Shown: in pieces, positions 1-12,600 of the stretch
How positions within the stretch are numbered: the first letter of the stretch is position 1
How the letters are laid out: each line of letters begins with the position of its first letter
From: Carposina sasakii
Lineage: Eukaryota > Arthropoda > Insecta > Lepidoptera > Carposinidae
Reading direction: 5' to 3'
DNA: 64,000 nucleotides
Assembly: GCA_014607495.2 (NCBI GenBank)
Contig: CP053172.1
Location: forward strand, 4,416,888-4,480,887
Made by a program: the position numbers and the translations under genes
The notes under the pieces: generated by a model
The model's database searches: none
What the model saw: only the letters and a program-made list of their open reading frames with translations
Told to the model about the DNA's origin: nothing

Positions 1-111
1 GATAAATATTAGAATCAAGTTTTGTTTCACATTGCATTCTTGTGTATGTATCTATCTATATACTTGGCTATTTCTAATCACCAGCAGATAACAAACAGAT
101 CTTCATATCAT

Positions 112-427
112 TGCTGTGTTTTCGAAGACATATAATATGACTGTTTTGCATTACAACAAAACAGGTATTATATGTTGGAGAAAACACAGCAATGATATGA
201 AGAAGCAGTCCCTATGATTCCATGAGAGTACAAGAATTTCCATTCGTATCGATTCTCGCTCATACTTACATCCCTATTTCTAACACCAGAGGGCGCATCA
301 CTATCTTACCGCCAATTTATCTGTCAAGTGTCATTGCAATCTTCATCATCAGCAAGCACCTGGCTTCATTGCTGTGTTTTCTCCAACATATAATACCTGT
401 TTTGTTGTAATGCAAAACAGTCATATT
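112..427. repeat. foldback repeat with 62-bp inverted arms
   Basis: Positions 134-195 and 366-427 are inverted copies of each other, about 170 bp apart. The stretch 112-195 is itself an imperfect hairpin with ends reading CATTGCTGTGTTTTC and its complement. This looks like a MITE or a rearranged pair of MITE arms lying in the intron after e61. No coding content was seen. Confidence 0.6.
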
Positions 428-553
428 GTTGCTGCCCGTATGTGTAATTTTCAAATAAATATATATTCTACAAGTACTAACAAGCGTAAATGACAAAATA
501 AGTAAGTACATAATGTTATTTAATTAAAATTATAGGTACTCAAGTCATACTAC

Positions 554-650
554 CTTCGCTGGGCAGTGCAGTGTGTTTCTCTTCCAACCACGTGACCGTC
601 TCATCCACTCGTCTGTCAAACTCGTGCACCTGTCTCGCGCCCGCCAACGC
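554..650 (-). CDS. kst: kst exon e61 (last in window)
   Basis: 97 nt, entering in phase 0 and ending one base into a codon. It reads ALAGARQVHEFDRRV and then TWLEEKHTALPSE, helix A of a spectrin repeat. Acceptor CCAG, donor AAG|GTAG. The next exon toward the C terminus is not in the window. Confidence 0.9.
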
Positions 651-3600
651 CTGGACAAATCACATCTATATTAATACTTTGGGCCGAAAAAGATGGCGCT
701 GTTACAAAAAATTACATTAATGAAATTGTATTAGGCGTTACAATTCGGAAGTTCAAACATTCACTATGGGTGCGCCCACCACCGGGCCCTACACCCTCCA
801 CTGACCCTCGGATCTGATAACTTATAATTGCGAAAACAGGCACTTGCACTAACTACAATCGCCACGAGAAACCAGACCCGAGCACCTAGCATGCAAGACG
901 ATACATTGCACCATTCCGAAATCAAAAACTAGATAAATAATCTACATATGTTTCGCCAACAACCGTGGCATCCTCAGGATTATAGAAATCAGTAAATTAG
1001 TAAACCACTAATTATTATGAACCTCTAAAACCCAACACATTACTTCTAATTAAATAGTAATGTGTTGGGTAGGGCCCGGTGGTGGGCGCACCCATAGTGA
1101 AAAAATTACATATATAACATAGCTGTGTTTCTGTAATGGGATAACACAGCCACGCATATAATAGCGGAGTCAGATGCAATTGATTAGTGACAAGTTGCTA
1201 GCTTGTCGCCTGAGAGAATACCCGAGTTCCTTCCTAACGCTAATGTAAAATATCTCATCATCATCCCGGATTCCTCGCGATATTCTTTATCATTATGTAT
1301 TTATACGCATGGAGAAGAAATAAAAGAGGAGTAGCGGCTAAGTATATTTTCATACAAAAATAGTGTGCCGCGGAGCGGGGGTGAAGTATGGGACGAGGGG
1401 AGCATTGAACACTGTAGCTCTGCCCATTTACATAGAAACCACCTTGTTACTGACTAGTCAAACTACTTGCTCATTATCAATATGGTTCAAGATTGTTTTA
1501 CTAGTGCAATTACTCATCGCTAGATGGCAATATTATACTACGTTTTAGTAATAAAGTACCCTGATAAAAGCGCTAGTGTCTTTGTAATTTTAATACGGTT
1601 ACATTTCGGAGTACAACAGTGTGGTTACAGCTACTGCGTTACACTGACGCTGAAGCTCCGCCCCTATCATGACGTCATGGCTTCACGATTGCCACACGAC
1701 TCACTTCATAGTCCCACCTCCTCTTTTATACCTTCTTCGTGTTTATACGCCATTTATTAAACAATATTATTATAACGCCTGTTTCTAGTTAATGGAATAT
1801 AATTTCATTAATGTGCATGTTATGAAAACGTGCAAGTACTGAGGTGATTGGGTGGAAAATATCCTAGTTAGCAAATAAACATTTGATTAGATGGTGGCGC
1901 TAGTAAGTACATACCTCTTGCCTGGCCAAAGCCAACTCCTTCAGGTCGTCCCACAGTCCCCGGATGTCGTCTAATCTCTGTTTAACTCGTTCTTGTTCCG
2001 GGCTATTCTCTTCTAGAAGCGCGTTGCCGGCGTCTACCACCGATTCTATACGACCTTCGTTAGCTGTAAACAATGTTCAAGAGTTAGAATATTCAAATCA
2101 AAAGCGTTTATTTGTGGATCACAGGTATAAAAAATTGGTCTTAAATTATTTATAAAGTGGACTCTCTGTGTACAAATAATTATCTACAGATTAAAGTTAT
2201 TTGTTAATGAATCCACAGGAAGAACTAACTTTTTAATGGTGCCTAATAAGGCGAAGCTAACTAAGATAGCGCTTCCAATGTCTTCTTTCTACCGTTTATT
2301 TTGTTTCATAGTTACTATTGCATCTGTAGTGCACGTGTAATCACTAATCATCAATACATATAACAAAAATGTAACGGATCGCTGTCTGTACATGGAAGAT
2401 ATATGAGAAAATATATTATACGAGACCTTTATCAACGCAATAGTACCCAAAACAATGATTTGTGAAATTTTTGTCTGTTTGTCTGTGCGTTTGTGCACGC
2501 TAATCTCAGGAACGGCTGAATCGATTTCGATGCAGTTTTCACGAATATATTGTGACAGGTCCCACTTAAAATATAGGCTACTTTTTATCCCGGATAATTT
2601 CGACATTTTGTTTTTTCTGTAGTCCACGCGGACGGAGTCGCGGGCGTCCACTAGTATAAAATAACATCCTATTATATTTGAGCGGTGGCCCGCGACTTCT
2701 TCTACGTGAAATTTTGAACTCCCGTGGGAATTTCGGTAACAAAATTTCAAGTCTAAGCTACTCATTACATTAACTATTATTATTATTGTAATTTTTATGT
2801 AAATAACTCATTGTAGAGAACCTATCCACAAAATTTGAGACTAGAAATCACATGTTTATTTTTCCCGATAGTATGGAGAATTTTTAAATATCTCAGGAAT
2901 TTTCATACAATCTTGAAAAATTAAAATGTGATTTCGAGTCTCAAATTTTGTGGATAGGTTCTCTACAGTAGGTTATTTACATAGCTTTTCGCTTATCATA
3001 CCCTTGTGCTTACAGTCTATCAAATTTATAGACAATAAAAAAAAAATCATTTCATTTTGACCGTGACGTACCATGCAGCTGCCGCAGCCAGGAGTCGAAC
3101 CCCTGCTGCAGCGTCTCCACATGCTCCACATCGGCCCCGTACTCCTCGCTAGCGGCGGCCGACAGCTGCTCGCCGACCCACTCCTGCGCTTCTAGGCATT
3201 CGTCTACGAACCTGAGGGGGGGAGGGGGGGATGTTCATTATACCTTTTTTATTCTTTATTGTACACAGAAAACACAAAAGACGAGCTTATCTCTAACAAA
3301 TTTCTTCCAGCCAACCACTTGAAATTATAATGATTAGCAAATATAAAAGAAAAGTTTATTGACCCGATAGCTCAGTTGGTTAGAGCAAAAGCACGGTTAA
3401 CGAGAGGTCGTGAGTTCAAATCTCACTCGGGTGATTTTTTTTTCATTTTCTTAATAACATTTATAATATAAAAAAAAATAACAGTACATAACAGATCTAA
3501 TTAACTTTAATTCTCCTTTTCCAACACACGTATGATGAATTTGGTGAGAGCGAGATGTCTCACTTTTAAACGTCAAACTCACAGAGCTATTAATAACTAG

Positions 3601-6600
3601 ATAAACTAAGTGTATGTACTTTGCATGTAAAAAATAGACTTAAGAATTTGAATAGACACTCGTTCTCGAGCCAGGACTGAAGAAATTAGGGCTGATAGAA
3701 GTGGTTTGCAATCCCTTTTTACACACCAAGTAGAAACACTTGCCTTGTCTAGTTATTACTTAGCTCTGTGGATTTGACTTTAACTTGATTTAAAAGTCTC
3801 GCTGTCACCAAATTCATCATACGCGTGCAGTAATACATAGATTTTATTGAAATAATGAGAAAAACTGTGTGTTAGGCCCCATTAACGTGATGCCAGTGGT
3901 TAGAGCACTGACACGCGGAATGCAGGGGTCGTGGGTTCGATTCCCACCCGGGTGAGCAATTTTTTCCATTTCTTTATTAATAATTTTATAATGATGCCAT
4001 TTTCTTGAACATTCAAGAGCAATATGAAAAGCAATGTGCCAAAAATGCCAGTTTAGATCATGCCTTGCATTTATTGCTTCAATAAAATTGGTATCATGTA
4101 AATGGGGGCTTAACTTCTTATTGTTAGCAATAGCTTTCCCTTTGAGTGCACTCAAACTAATATACGTGTACTCACTTATAATACTTAAGACTCTGTTCCA
4201 GTCGTTGATGTCTCTTAGCGCACAGTAACGTGAGTTCTTCATATGTGACCTTCAATGACGTCACGCGTTTCTTTAACGCCGCTGCTTCCGTTTCCGGGAT
4301 ACTGCTCTCCTGAGATAAATAAAAAGGGGGTTGAAAAAAATATGTACATATTTTAAAACACATTAACCTGGTCCCATACTAAGATGCCTAAGGTCTTGTG
4401 TCGGGGGTATCAAGGTGGATATGAATTTGTTGTTATTTGTGTGAATGTGTCAAGCAGTGTGTAAAGATGCTGTGAAATGTGTGTAAATGAGGTATGAACG
4501 TGTGTGTAAATATGTTTTGAAGTGTGTTAATGTCTTGTGCAGTGTGTGAACGTGTTGTGAAGTGTGTAAACGTGTTGTGCAGTGTGTGAACATGTTGTGA
4601 AGTGTAAAGTATGAACCAAACAGTCACCAGTTGCTGAGCGCTCTTGTCAACCCGCCCTATAGTGGGTTCGAAGGCTGCCAGCTGCTGCGTATGATCCTGC
4701 ACACGTTTGATCAGCGATAGTGCGGACGGCGCGTCGCGACCCGCGTCGCCTGACGATAGAGTCGCGCGACGCGACGACAGGTATGATTCCGCTTCCGCTA
4801 TCTCTGAATGTAGCTGCGGGGAAGGGAGCGGGGAAGGTATTAGTTTATTATAATTTAGTGTCAAAAATGTAGTCCTTTTCTTTATTGTAGTTGTAGACAT
4901 AAACATTGGAAAAATATAGTGACTTACAATTTCAATAACCGATCTCGAGAGATTAAATGTTCCATTGTTTTCATACAAAATTTTAAATTTTTATTTCGAG
5001 ATTCTTTATGATCCCTAGTATTAAAATTGGCCGCTAAGATAGTTGCACAGAGAAATTACAAAGACGAGCTTGTTATAGTTTGTTGTATTCTTTACATAGA
5101 AAACGCATCGCAAACAAACGTTTGCTACAAAGCTAATGTGCAATCTGCTATCTTATATCGAACACAAATTTATACCAGACAACCGGTTAAAATTACGTGA
5201 TTACCTAACATTAAGGAAATCACACGAGCACAACAATTCATGTGGAGGAATACACCAAACATGTACAGTTGACTTGCAGTCTATAAGCAGTCGCTATGCA
5301 GTTTCATTACCTGTAATAAAGCCGCTCTAGCAGTGAGTGCCTGCACAGTAGTAGCAGTAGCTTCCCTGGCAGTCTTAAAGGCAGCTTGCAGTCGGTATGC
5401 AGTCGCCTCGGCCGACTGCGACAGACCGCGCGCTCGTTGTGACAGCTCGTAGATTGTTGGCTCTCTGAAAAAATACGATTCTTTTAGTGATTTAGAAAAA
5501 GCTGAACGTACGTAGGAGTATCATAGAGTCGTCAAACATGAAGGGTATGTTCTTTATTTAAATAAAAAAGTCGTGAGCGTCTGTTAGTCAATTTTTTTTT
5601 AATGAAATGGAAATATTATCTATTTGCTCAAAACATGGTACGATAAAGTTAATATTAAATCAGAGATATTCAAATTCTTTATTTCGAACAACTAAGGTTT
5701 ATGTGTTAGTTACAAGTTACAGTAGAATAAAATGGTTAGTAGATTTAAATTACATTAAAATTAGTAATTATATTAAATTAAATTAATTCATTAAATATTA
5801 TTATTACACAGTGACGTGTTTATAGCTATGTTTATAGATATGTTTCGCCTTGATATTATAAAATTTAATATGTTAGACATGAATATATAACATACCTGGC
5901 CGCTATTTCGGTCTCCAGAGCTTTGTATTTCTTGAGTAGCGCCTGACATTCCGGTAGACTATCGCCGCACTCTTCTGGCTTCAGCGCGCTGTCTCGCTCA
6001 CTCAGCCTGGAATAAACATCACAATTAGGAAATCTTGCTCACAATTAATTAATGGTATGTTCCACATCTCGCTATGCAAAACGATCCTGCAGTGAGATTT
6101 TAGACAATGTAACAATTTTAGGAGCGACAGTGAAGTTCGAAATCGAAACATTTCCGATAGTGCTTGCCCTACATCGCGTTATTTGACGAATGCACTAAAG
6201 AAAAATATTTTCGGTAACTTTTTTATTGACTCGGTCGCTCACAATGTATGGTCTCGCAAATGAAAAAAATCCCCTCTTAAACGGTGGCAACGAACTCACA
6301 GCCTGTATATGTGTAGTTCGTCATCACTCGTGTGTTTCCGTCCCCACTCGGGCACACTCGGCACTCACCATCGCATCTCATCATCGACGTCCCTCTCCCA
6401 TCGCAGGCGAGTCTCCGCTTCCTCGAGGTTGTCTCGTCGGATCTGCATCGGCTCTTGCAGCTGACGGTAGCTGGGGAAGATAGGTATATAATATAATTTA
6501 AATAAATAACAATGGACTGCAATAGGCTGAAGAAGAAGAAATAAGAAATAAATTTATTCGATATACATTTTCTGTAAATATATTAAAATATCTTACGCTA

Positions 6601-9600
6601 TAAATATGTATATAATAATAAGATTCCTAAACTATGCTTTTTTTATTCAGTCCACGGGCATCCACTATACTCGTAGTTTTATATAAATCCAGAATCGTAC
6701 AACTAGTATACATATCTCTAAGAGATCAGGCGCAGGACCAACGGTTTTAATGTGCTTTCCGAGGCACGAGCTAAGTGATAATTTTTGCAACATTAAAATG
6801 GGCTTCCGTCCCATCGGACTATGAGAGTAACGGAATAGAGAGTGCATCTGTGTTTGTGCACACACTTGTGCACTATAATATCTCCTGCGCACCTGGCCAA
6901 TCTCCGTAGAGATTGGTCGCCTTGGCCGAAATATGTTGGAGATCATCACCATCATCATATCTCTAAGGTCAAATACCAACAAAAGACAGTGAATGGAACC
7001 CTGAAAATCTTACCGTTTAACAGCGCCATCAGCTTTCTCCACCAGCTCGTCAGCCATGAAATGCCGTGCCTCCGCCAGACTCCTGGCCTGGTCTTCCAAT
7101 TGCGTCATGACGTCAGCCTTGGCAGACACCTGCTGCTCCAGGCGAGAGTGACGCTTCAGCAGGGCCGATACTGACGGCAGGTCCTTGCCTAAAGCACATG
7201 GACATATATTATACTAGCGGACTCGACAGACGTTGTCCTGTCCCGCGTCTTGAGTACCTATAGAAACTTTCTGAAATAAGCTGTAACAATCTGGACCGTT
7301 ATAAAAACATAATCTATTTGACCGAATTATGAATCTAAACCATTCTCGAACCCACTAGAATACACACAAAAAATTTCATCGAAATCGATCCAGCCGTTAA
7401 GGAGTTCAATTACAAACACACGAACAGAAGTTTTATATACAGGGTGTAACAGAAAGGGAATGTTAAGCGAAAAGCTATGTAAATAGCCCACTATAGAGAA
7501 CCTATTTCCAAAACAGAGACTCGAAATCAAATATTGTAAATATTCAAATTATATTTGCGGTTTTTAACCGTAGTATGTCTCGAGCGATTTTGCGGTTCCG
7601 CGGTTAACCGCTTGCAGAAAAAAAACCGTAGTGCGGCCTTACATTGTCTAAGAGTGCAGGTCGTCGATGCCATATACTCGTATATGTAACTTTATCTAAG
7701 CAAGCAGCAGTATACTAACCATGATCCTCGCTAAGCAGCTGCTGTTCCACCTCATCCAGCCAGCTGATGAAGTCGTCCAGCCCCAGCAGGTAGACCCTCG
7801 CCTGGTATGCCTCGTTCAAACGATCACGACGGTGTTTGGCCGCCGCCTGATAAATTCAAATTTTCAAATTCAAAATCATTTATTCGACATGAAAGCATTA
7901 ACAACATGTTTGTCGATTGTCTAATTATATGTTACTTTCTATGTTCGCACCCCAAAATGAAACCGCTACCAAACAAAAAAGGAGGTGAATTTAAACAACC
8001 CAAAAATAAATAAATCGCAAAGCTTTTGCTTTGGCAACGGTCACCACCCCAAGGTGCGATTTGTTACGGTCTGTCAGGCATAAGTTAGCGATTCGGGGCT
8101 TAATAGCCACCAACGAGGAGCTAATAAGAGTTAAGGTCGCCTAAAGACGAAATCCAGAAGAGCTGCTACACAGTTCTCCTTTATGGCAAAACCAACATTA
8201 GGTCTAACACACCGCATGATTCTACTATTACTGTTACACTATCTCAGTGAAGTATCACTGCTTGGAAGAAGAAATAAAACACATATTATCTTATTCCTGA
8301 GCAATTAGTACATTACTATAAAAGCAGAAATTACACTGAAAAAGAAAGTGTACAGCGGAAGAGTGGATGGAAGGGTTGGAAGGGAAAGACCTCGCCGGAC
8401 TTTCACCGATCAAATTGTGTCTAGATAAAGGTCAGGTCAAGAGTACTCTAAACCGACGAGCGTGCGTGAAGAATATCATGAAAGTAGCAAAAAAGCAAAT
8501 GGAGATCCGTGATCTCTGCCTACCATGGAGAAGAAATAAAAGAGGAGTAGCGGCTTAGTATATTTTCATACAAAAATAGTGTGCCGCGGAGCGGGGGTGA
8601 AGTATGGGACGAGGGGAGCATTGAACACTGTAGCCCTGCCCATTTACATAGAAACCACCTTGTAGTGACTAGTCAAACTACTTGCACAAGCGTGTGGTTA
8701 CAGCTACTACGTTACACTGACGCTGAAGCTCCGCCCCTATCATGACGTCATGGCCTCACGATTGCCACACGACTCACTTCATAGTCCCACCTCCTGTTTT
8801 ATACCTTCTTCATGCTGCCTACCCAACAGGGAAATGTGATATAAAAGGTGATTTTATTATGTAACGGCACACATAGTGGTTGACTTGACCAACTCTCTTA
8901 TCTTTACTTTTATTATCCTGCATCTTCTATATTATACCTTTTATGTTATCTTACCTGTAAGTCTCTCCATTGATTTTCTAGTTCCTCGACGTGTTTTGAG
9001 ATTTCTTGAGCCGCGTAATGTTTTGCTTCTGTAACATTATTACTAGTAAATATTAACTTATTATTACTATATTTACGGTTTGATTCTAGGTTAACTATTA
9101 CCGCTCTCAGCGCAGCCCCTATTTTTAATAAATTTAATATATTTTTAACATTTTACCACAATTGATTTATAATTCTATGAAATTCACTATGGGTGCGCCC
9201 ACCACCGGGCCCTACACCCTCCACTGACCCTCGGATCTGATAACTCATAACTGCGAAAACAGGCACTTGCACTAACTACAATCGCCACGAGAAACCAGAC
9301 CCGAGCACCTAGCATGCAAGACAATACATTGCACCATTCCGAAATAAAAAACTAGATAAATAATCTACATATGTTTCGCCAACAACCGTGGCATCCTCAG
9401 GATTATAGAAATTAGTAAATTAGTAAACCACTAATTATTATGAACCTCTAAAACCCAACACATTACTTATCTATGAAAATAAATCTCAACACATTAACCT
9501 AGTCCCACATTAAGATCTCTCAGGTCCTGTGTCGTAGGTACTAAACAACGGTAAATAATACATTTAATTTGATTGATTTCATTCGTAATTATAACCCGAC

Positions 9601-12600
9601 ATACCGATGAGTTCTTCTCCATTGTTAGCGACATCGTCGATACGTTTCTTGTTGGCAGCGAGTTCCGACTCAAAGGCTGCGTGACGTTGGATCTTGCTCT
9701 GCAGGTTTGATAGCTCTCTGTTAAAGAAATACGATCTTGTTATGAGTATCTATGTCACATCACTAATTGTGATGTACATCACTAGAACGCGTAGCTATCT
9801 GTCATCGTCTATCTAGACTATAATGGCGTATCTAGGATTGTCTAGTCTTAGTCTTAACAGTAAATTAATAAAACCAAGTCCAACTCAAACTGAAGTCGTA
9901 ATTATTCAATATATTGATTGCACCAACCAATACAGATCTTAGATGAATTATAGCTAGATTCAGTGACAGCGCTCAAGAAATGACACGACAAATAGCTGCT
10001 CAATTGTATGGCTGGGCGTATATTGTCATAAATTGATACAAGCAAAGTCGAGTCTTATGGTAACTACATAAGATTCAAGTTTAAAAATCTAATCTAATGC
10101 AGTTATTACGTTTACATAGATTTACTGGTGCCACTTTTTATAAAGATTTCATTATGAAACCCCGCGTCTACCTATAAACACGTCACTGAAGACGGTGTCT
10201 AGAAATTGTGAAGAAAGAATCTGGGATAGTTCAATCGGTCAAGAAGAAGTCGTAAGGCAACAAACAGCAAATCCTTAGCAATATGAGTTGCGCTCGACTA
10301 TTTCATTACTTGTTATATTACCTAATTATAAGGGATGATTCTCATTAGAGGCGGACCGTGTACGTGTCCCGGACGGGGCACGGATTAAACACGTTACATA
10401 CATTTTATTTGTATGAAGCAATTTATATATTTATTTATCTTAGTTATCTTTATATTTACGAAATGGCACTCTTTGTAAAAAGTAATTCCCATTTATATAA
10501 TAGACTAAAGTGGTAATGCCATACCAAAGCTTTCTTGGTATGGCACCTGTGATCTACAATAAACTGCCTGTATCTATTGTAGAAATTGATGACGATAGGA
10601 AATTTGGACATTCGCATAAATCATATTACACTATTAGTGAGTATTTAAACCATAAAACAATGGATGTGACATAGTTTTGTAATTTTGTAATTTGTTTGTG
10701 ACGTGATATCTGAATTTGTTTTGGTAATTTTAATAAAGAAAGTAGGTACTCAATGTGATATGACAATGTAATGGTGGTGGTATTTAAAATAATCTCTGAC
10801 ATTTTAATTTAATTATTTTAGCATAATGTTGATTATTATATTACTATTTTTAATTAGCTAAGTATAATGCAAATTCTTTTATAAATTATTTTTACAAACA
10901 CGAAATTTTTGCATGCCATTGTCGGCAAAATAAGAGACTACTCGTAACTAAAGCAAACTAACACCAACTTCACCTTATTGTGTGCAAATAAAGTGATTTG
11001 AATTTATATTACACCGTGCATTTTCCGTGTCCCGTCCGGGCCCGCTCGACGCTTGTCTACACCACGTTTGTTGCACGGAGGTCCGAAAATATAGTATGTA
11101 ACGTGTTTAATCCGTGCCACGTCCGGGCCACGTACACGGTCCGCTCTATTGAGAATCATCACAACTGTTTTTTTTAACATGTATGTAAAGATGGCAACAA
11201 GTATTTTTATTTACTCCGCCGCCCGTGAACAGTTGGATATGGTTACTAACCGCCAATTTCTATAACTGATCTTGAGAGATTTTTTGCATATCTGATTTAA
11301 TTTTCAATTGTTGTCATACAAAATTTCTAATTAGGAATAAAAGAATCCAAAATTCTTTTTGATTTGTCGTATTGATATCGGCCGTAAGAGAAATAACAGC
11401 AATACAAAATATTGTTGAATGTATTTTTGGAAATAAACACTTTTACTTTACTTTAGAGCTATACAAGTAGGAGCATTGGTCAAAGTTAACGTATCACCAT
11501 AAACATGGTGTACGTGCACTCCATCATTGTGAGAAACTTCGATATCGCGTTCTCGTCTCTGCACGTTAGTTCAGCCCGCGTCCGCTAGATGTCAGTACCC
11601 ACTCACCGGTAGTTATGTTCGGAAGCAGCCTGCATCTTCAGTGCGATCCACTCCCCCTCGTGCCTCAGGTTGCGCAGGAACTGCTGCAGCTGCCGGGACT
11701 GCTCCAGGCGCTGCCGGCGCGATGACGTCAGCTCCTGGACGACAGATGAAAGCGTGATAAAGTGAGTTTCATCGATTTTTTTCTCGGGAAAAAGTTACTA
11801 ACACAAGTCTACGTGCATTTCAATCTGATAACTTTGGATCTCAATATCTTGCAGACCGGACATTTCCCGGGTATACTTTTGACTTGACTTTTGAAAACAC
11901 CTTATACAGGGTGTAACAGAAAGAGTATGTTAAGCGAAAAGCTGTATAAATAGCCCACTATAGAGAACCTATTTCCAAAATTTGAAACTCGAAATCACAT
12001 TTTTATTTTTCAAGATTGTATGAAAATTCCTGAGATATTTAAAAATTCTCCATACTATCGGGAAAAATAAACGTGTTTTCGGATCTCAAATTTTGTGGAT
12101 AGGTTCTCTATAGTGGGCTATTTACATAGCTTTTCGCTTAACATACCCTTTTTGTTACACCCTGTATACATATACGTACATGCATAAAAATCACGCCTCT
12201 TTCCCGGAGGGGTAGGTAGAGATCACGGATCTCCACTTCACGAATTTTTATAGTGGGATATATTCATAGTTTTTCGCTTAACATACGTCTTCCTGTATAA
12301 AGAGATGGCACTAATTTCCTCCTAATCCTAACAACCCCCCTGCATCCTCACCATGAGCTTGTCCCTCCTGGCCAGCACGTCTCCACATCGCTTCCCCACG
12401 TACTCCCGGTCGGCCTGGCTTTCCACCTTCTCCATCAGCTCCCTCGCCAGGGTCTGCAGCTCGTCCACCCGGGGTAGCTGCGAGTCCAGCAGGCGGGTGA
12501 ACTCTTCATGCTTCCTGATGAGGGTTTCCACAGCTGCGAGGAGTGTAAAAATGTAAGTATAGATATTACACTTATTCTTTACTGCACGCAAATGAGTTCA

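Noticed and set aside
2289..2765. 158-codon minus-strand ORF as a gene
   Set aside because: Lies in a LINE-end repeat that recurs at 18838 and 32165 with the frame broken; no domain seen.
3361..3434. tRNA gene
   Set aside because: A and T arms fit but the anticodon stem does not form, and the same unit recurs with family-specific flanks; treated as a SINE-like repeat.
4176..4188. alternative e58 donor at GTATTA
   Set aside because: It also keeps phase but shortens the helix A spacing by four residues; GTGAGT fits the consensus and the spacing better.
8367..8558. 63-codon plus-strand gene
   Set aside because: It is the LINE C-terminal fragment running into the hAT MITE end.
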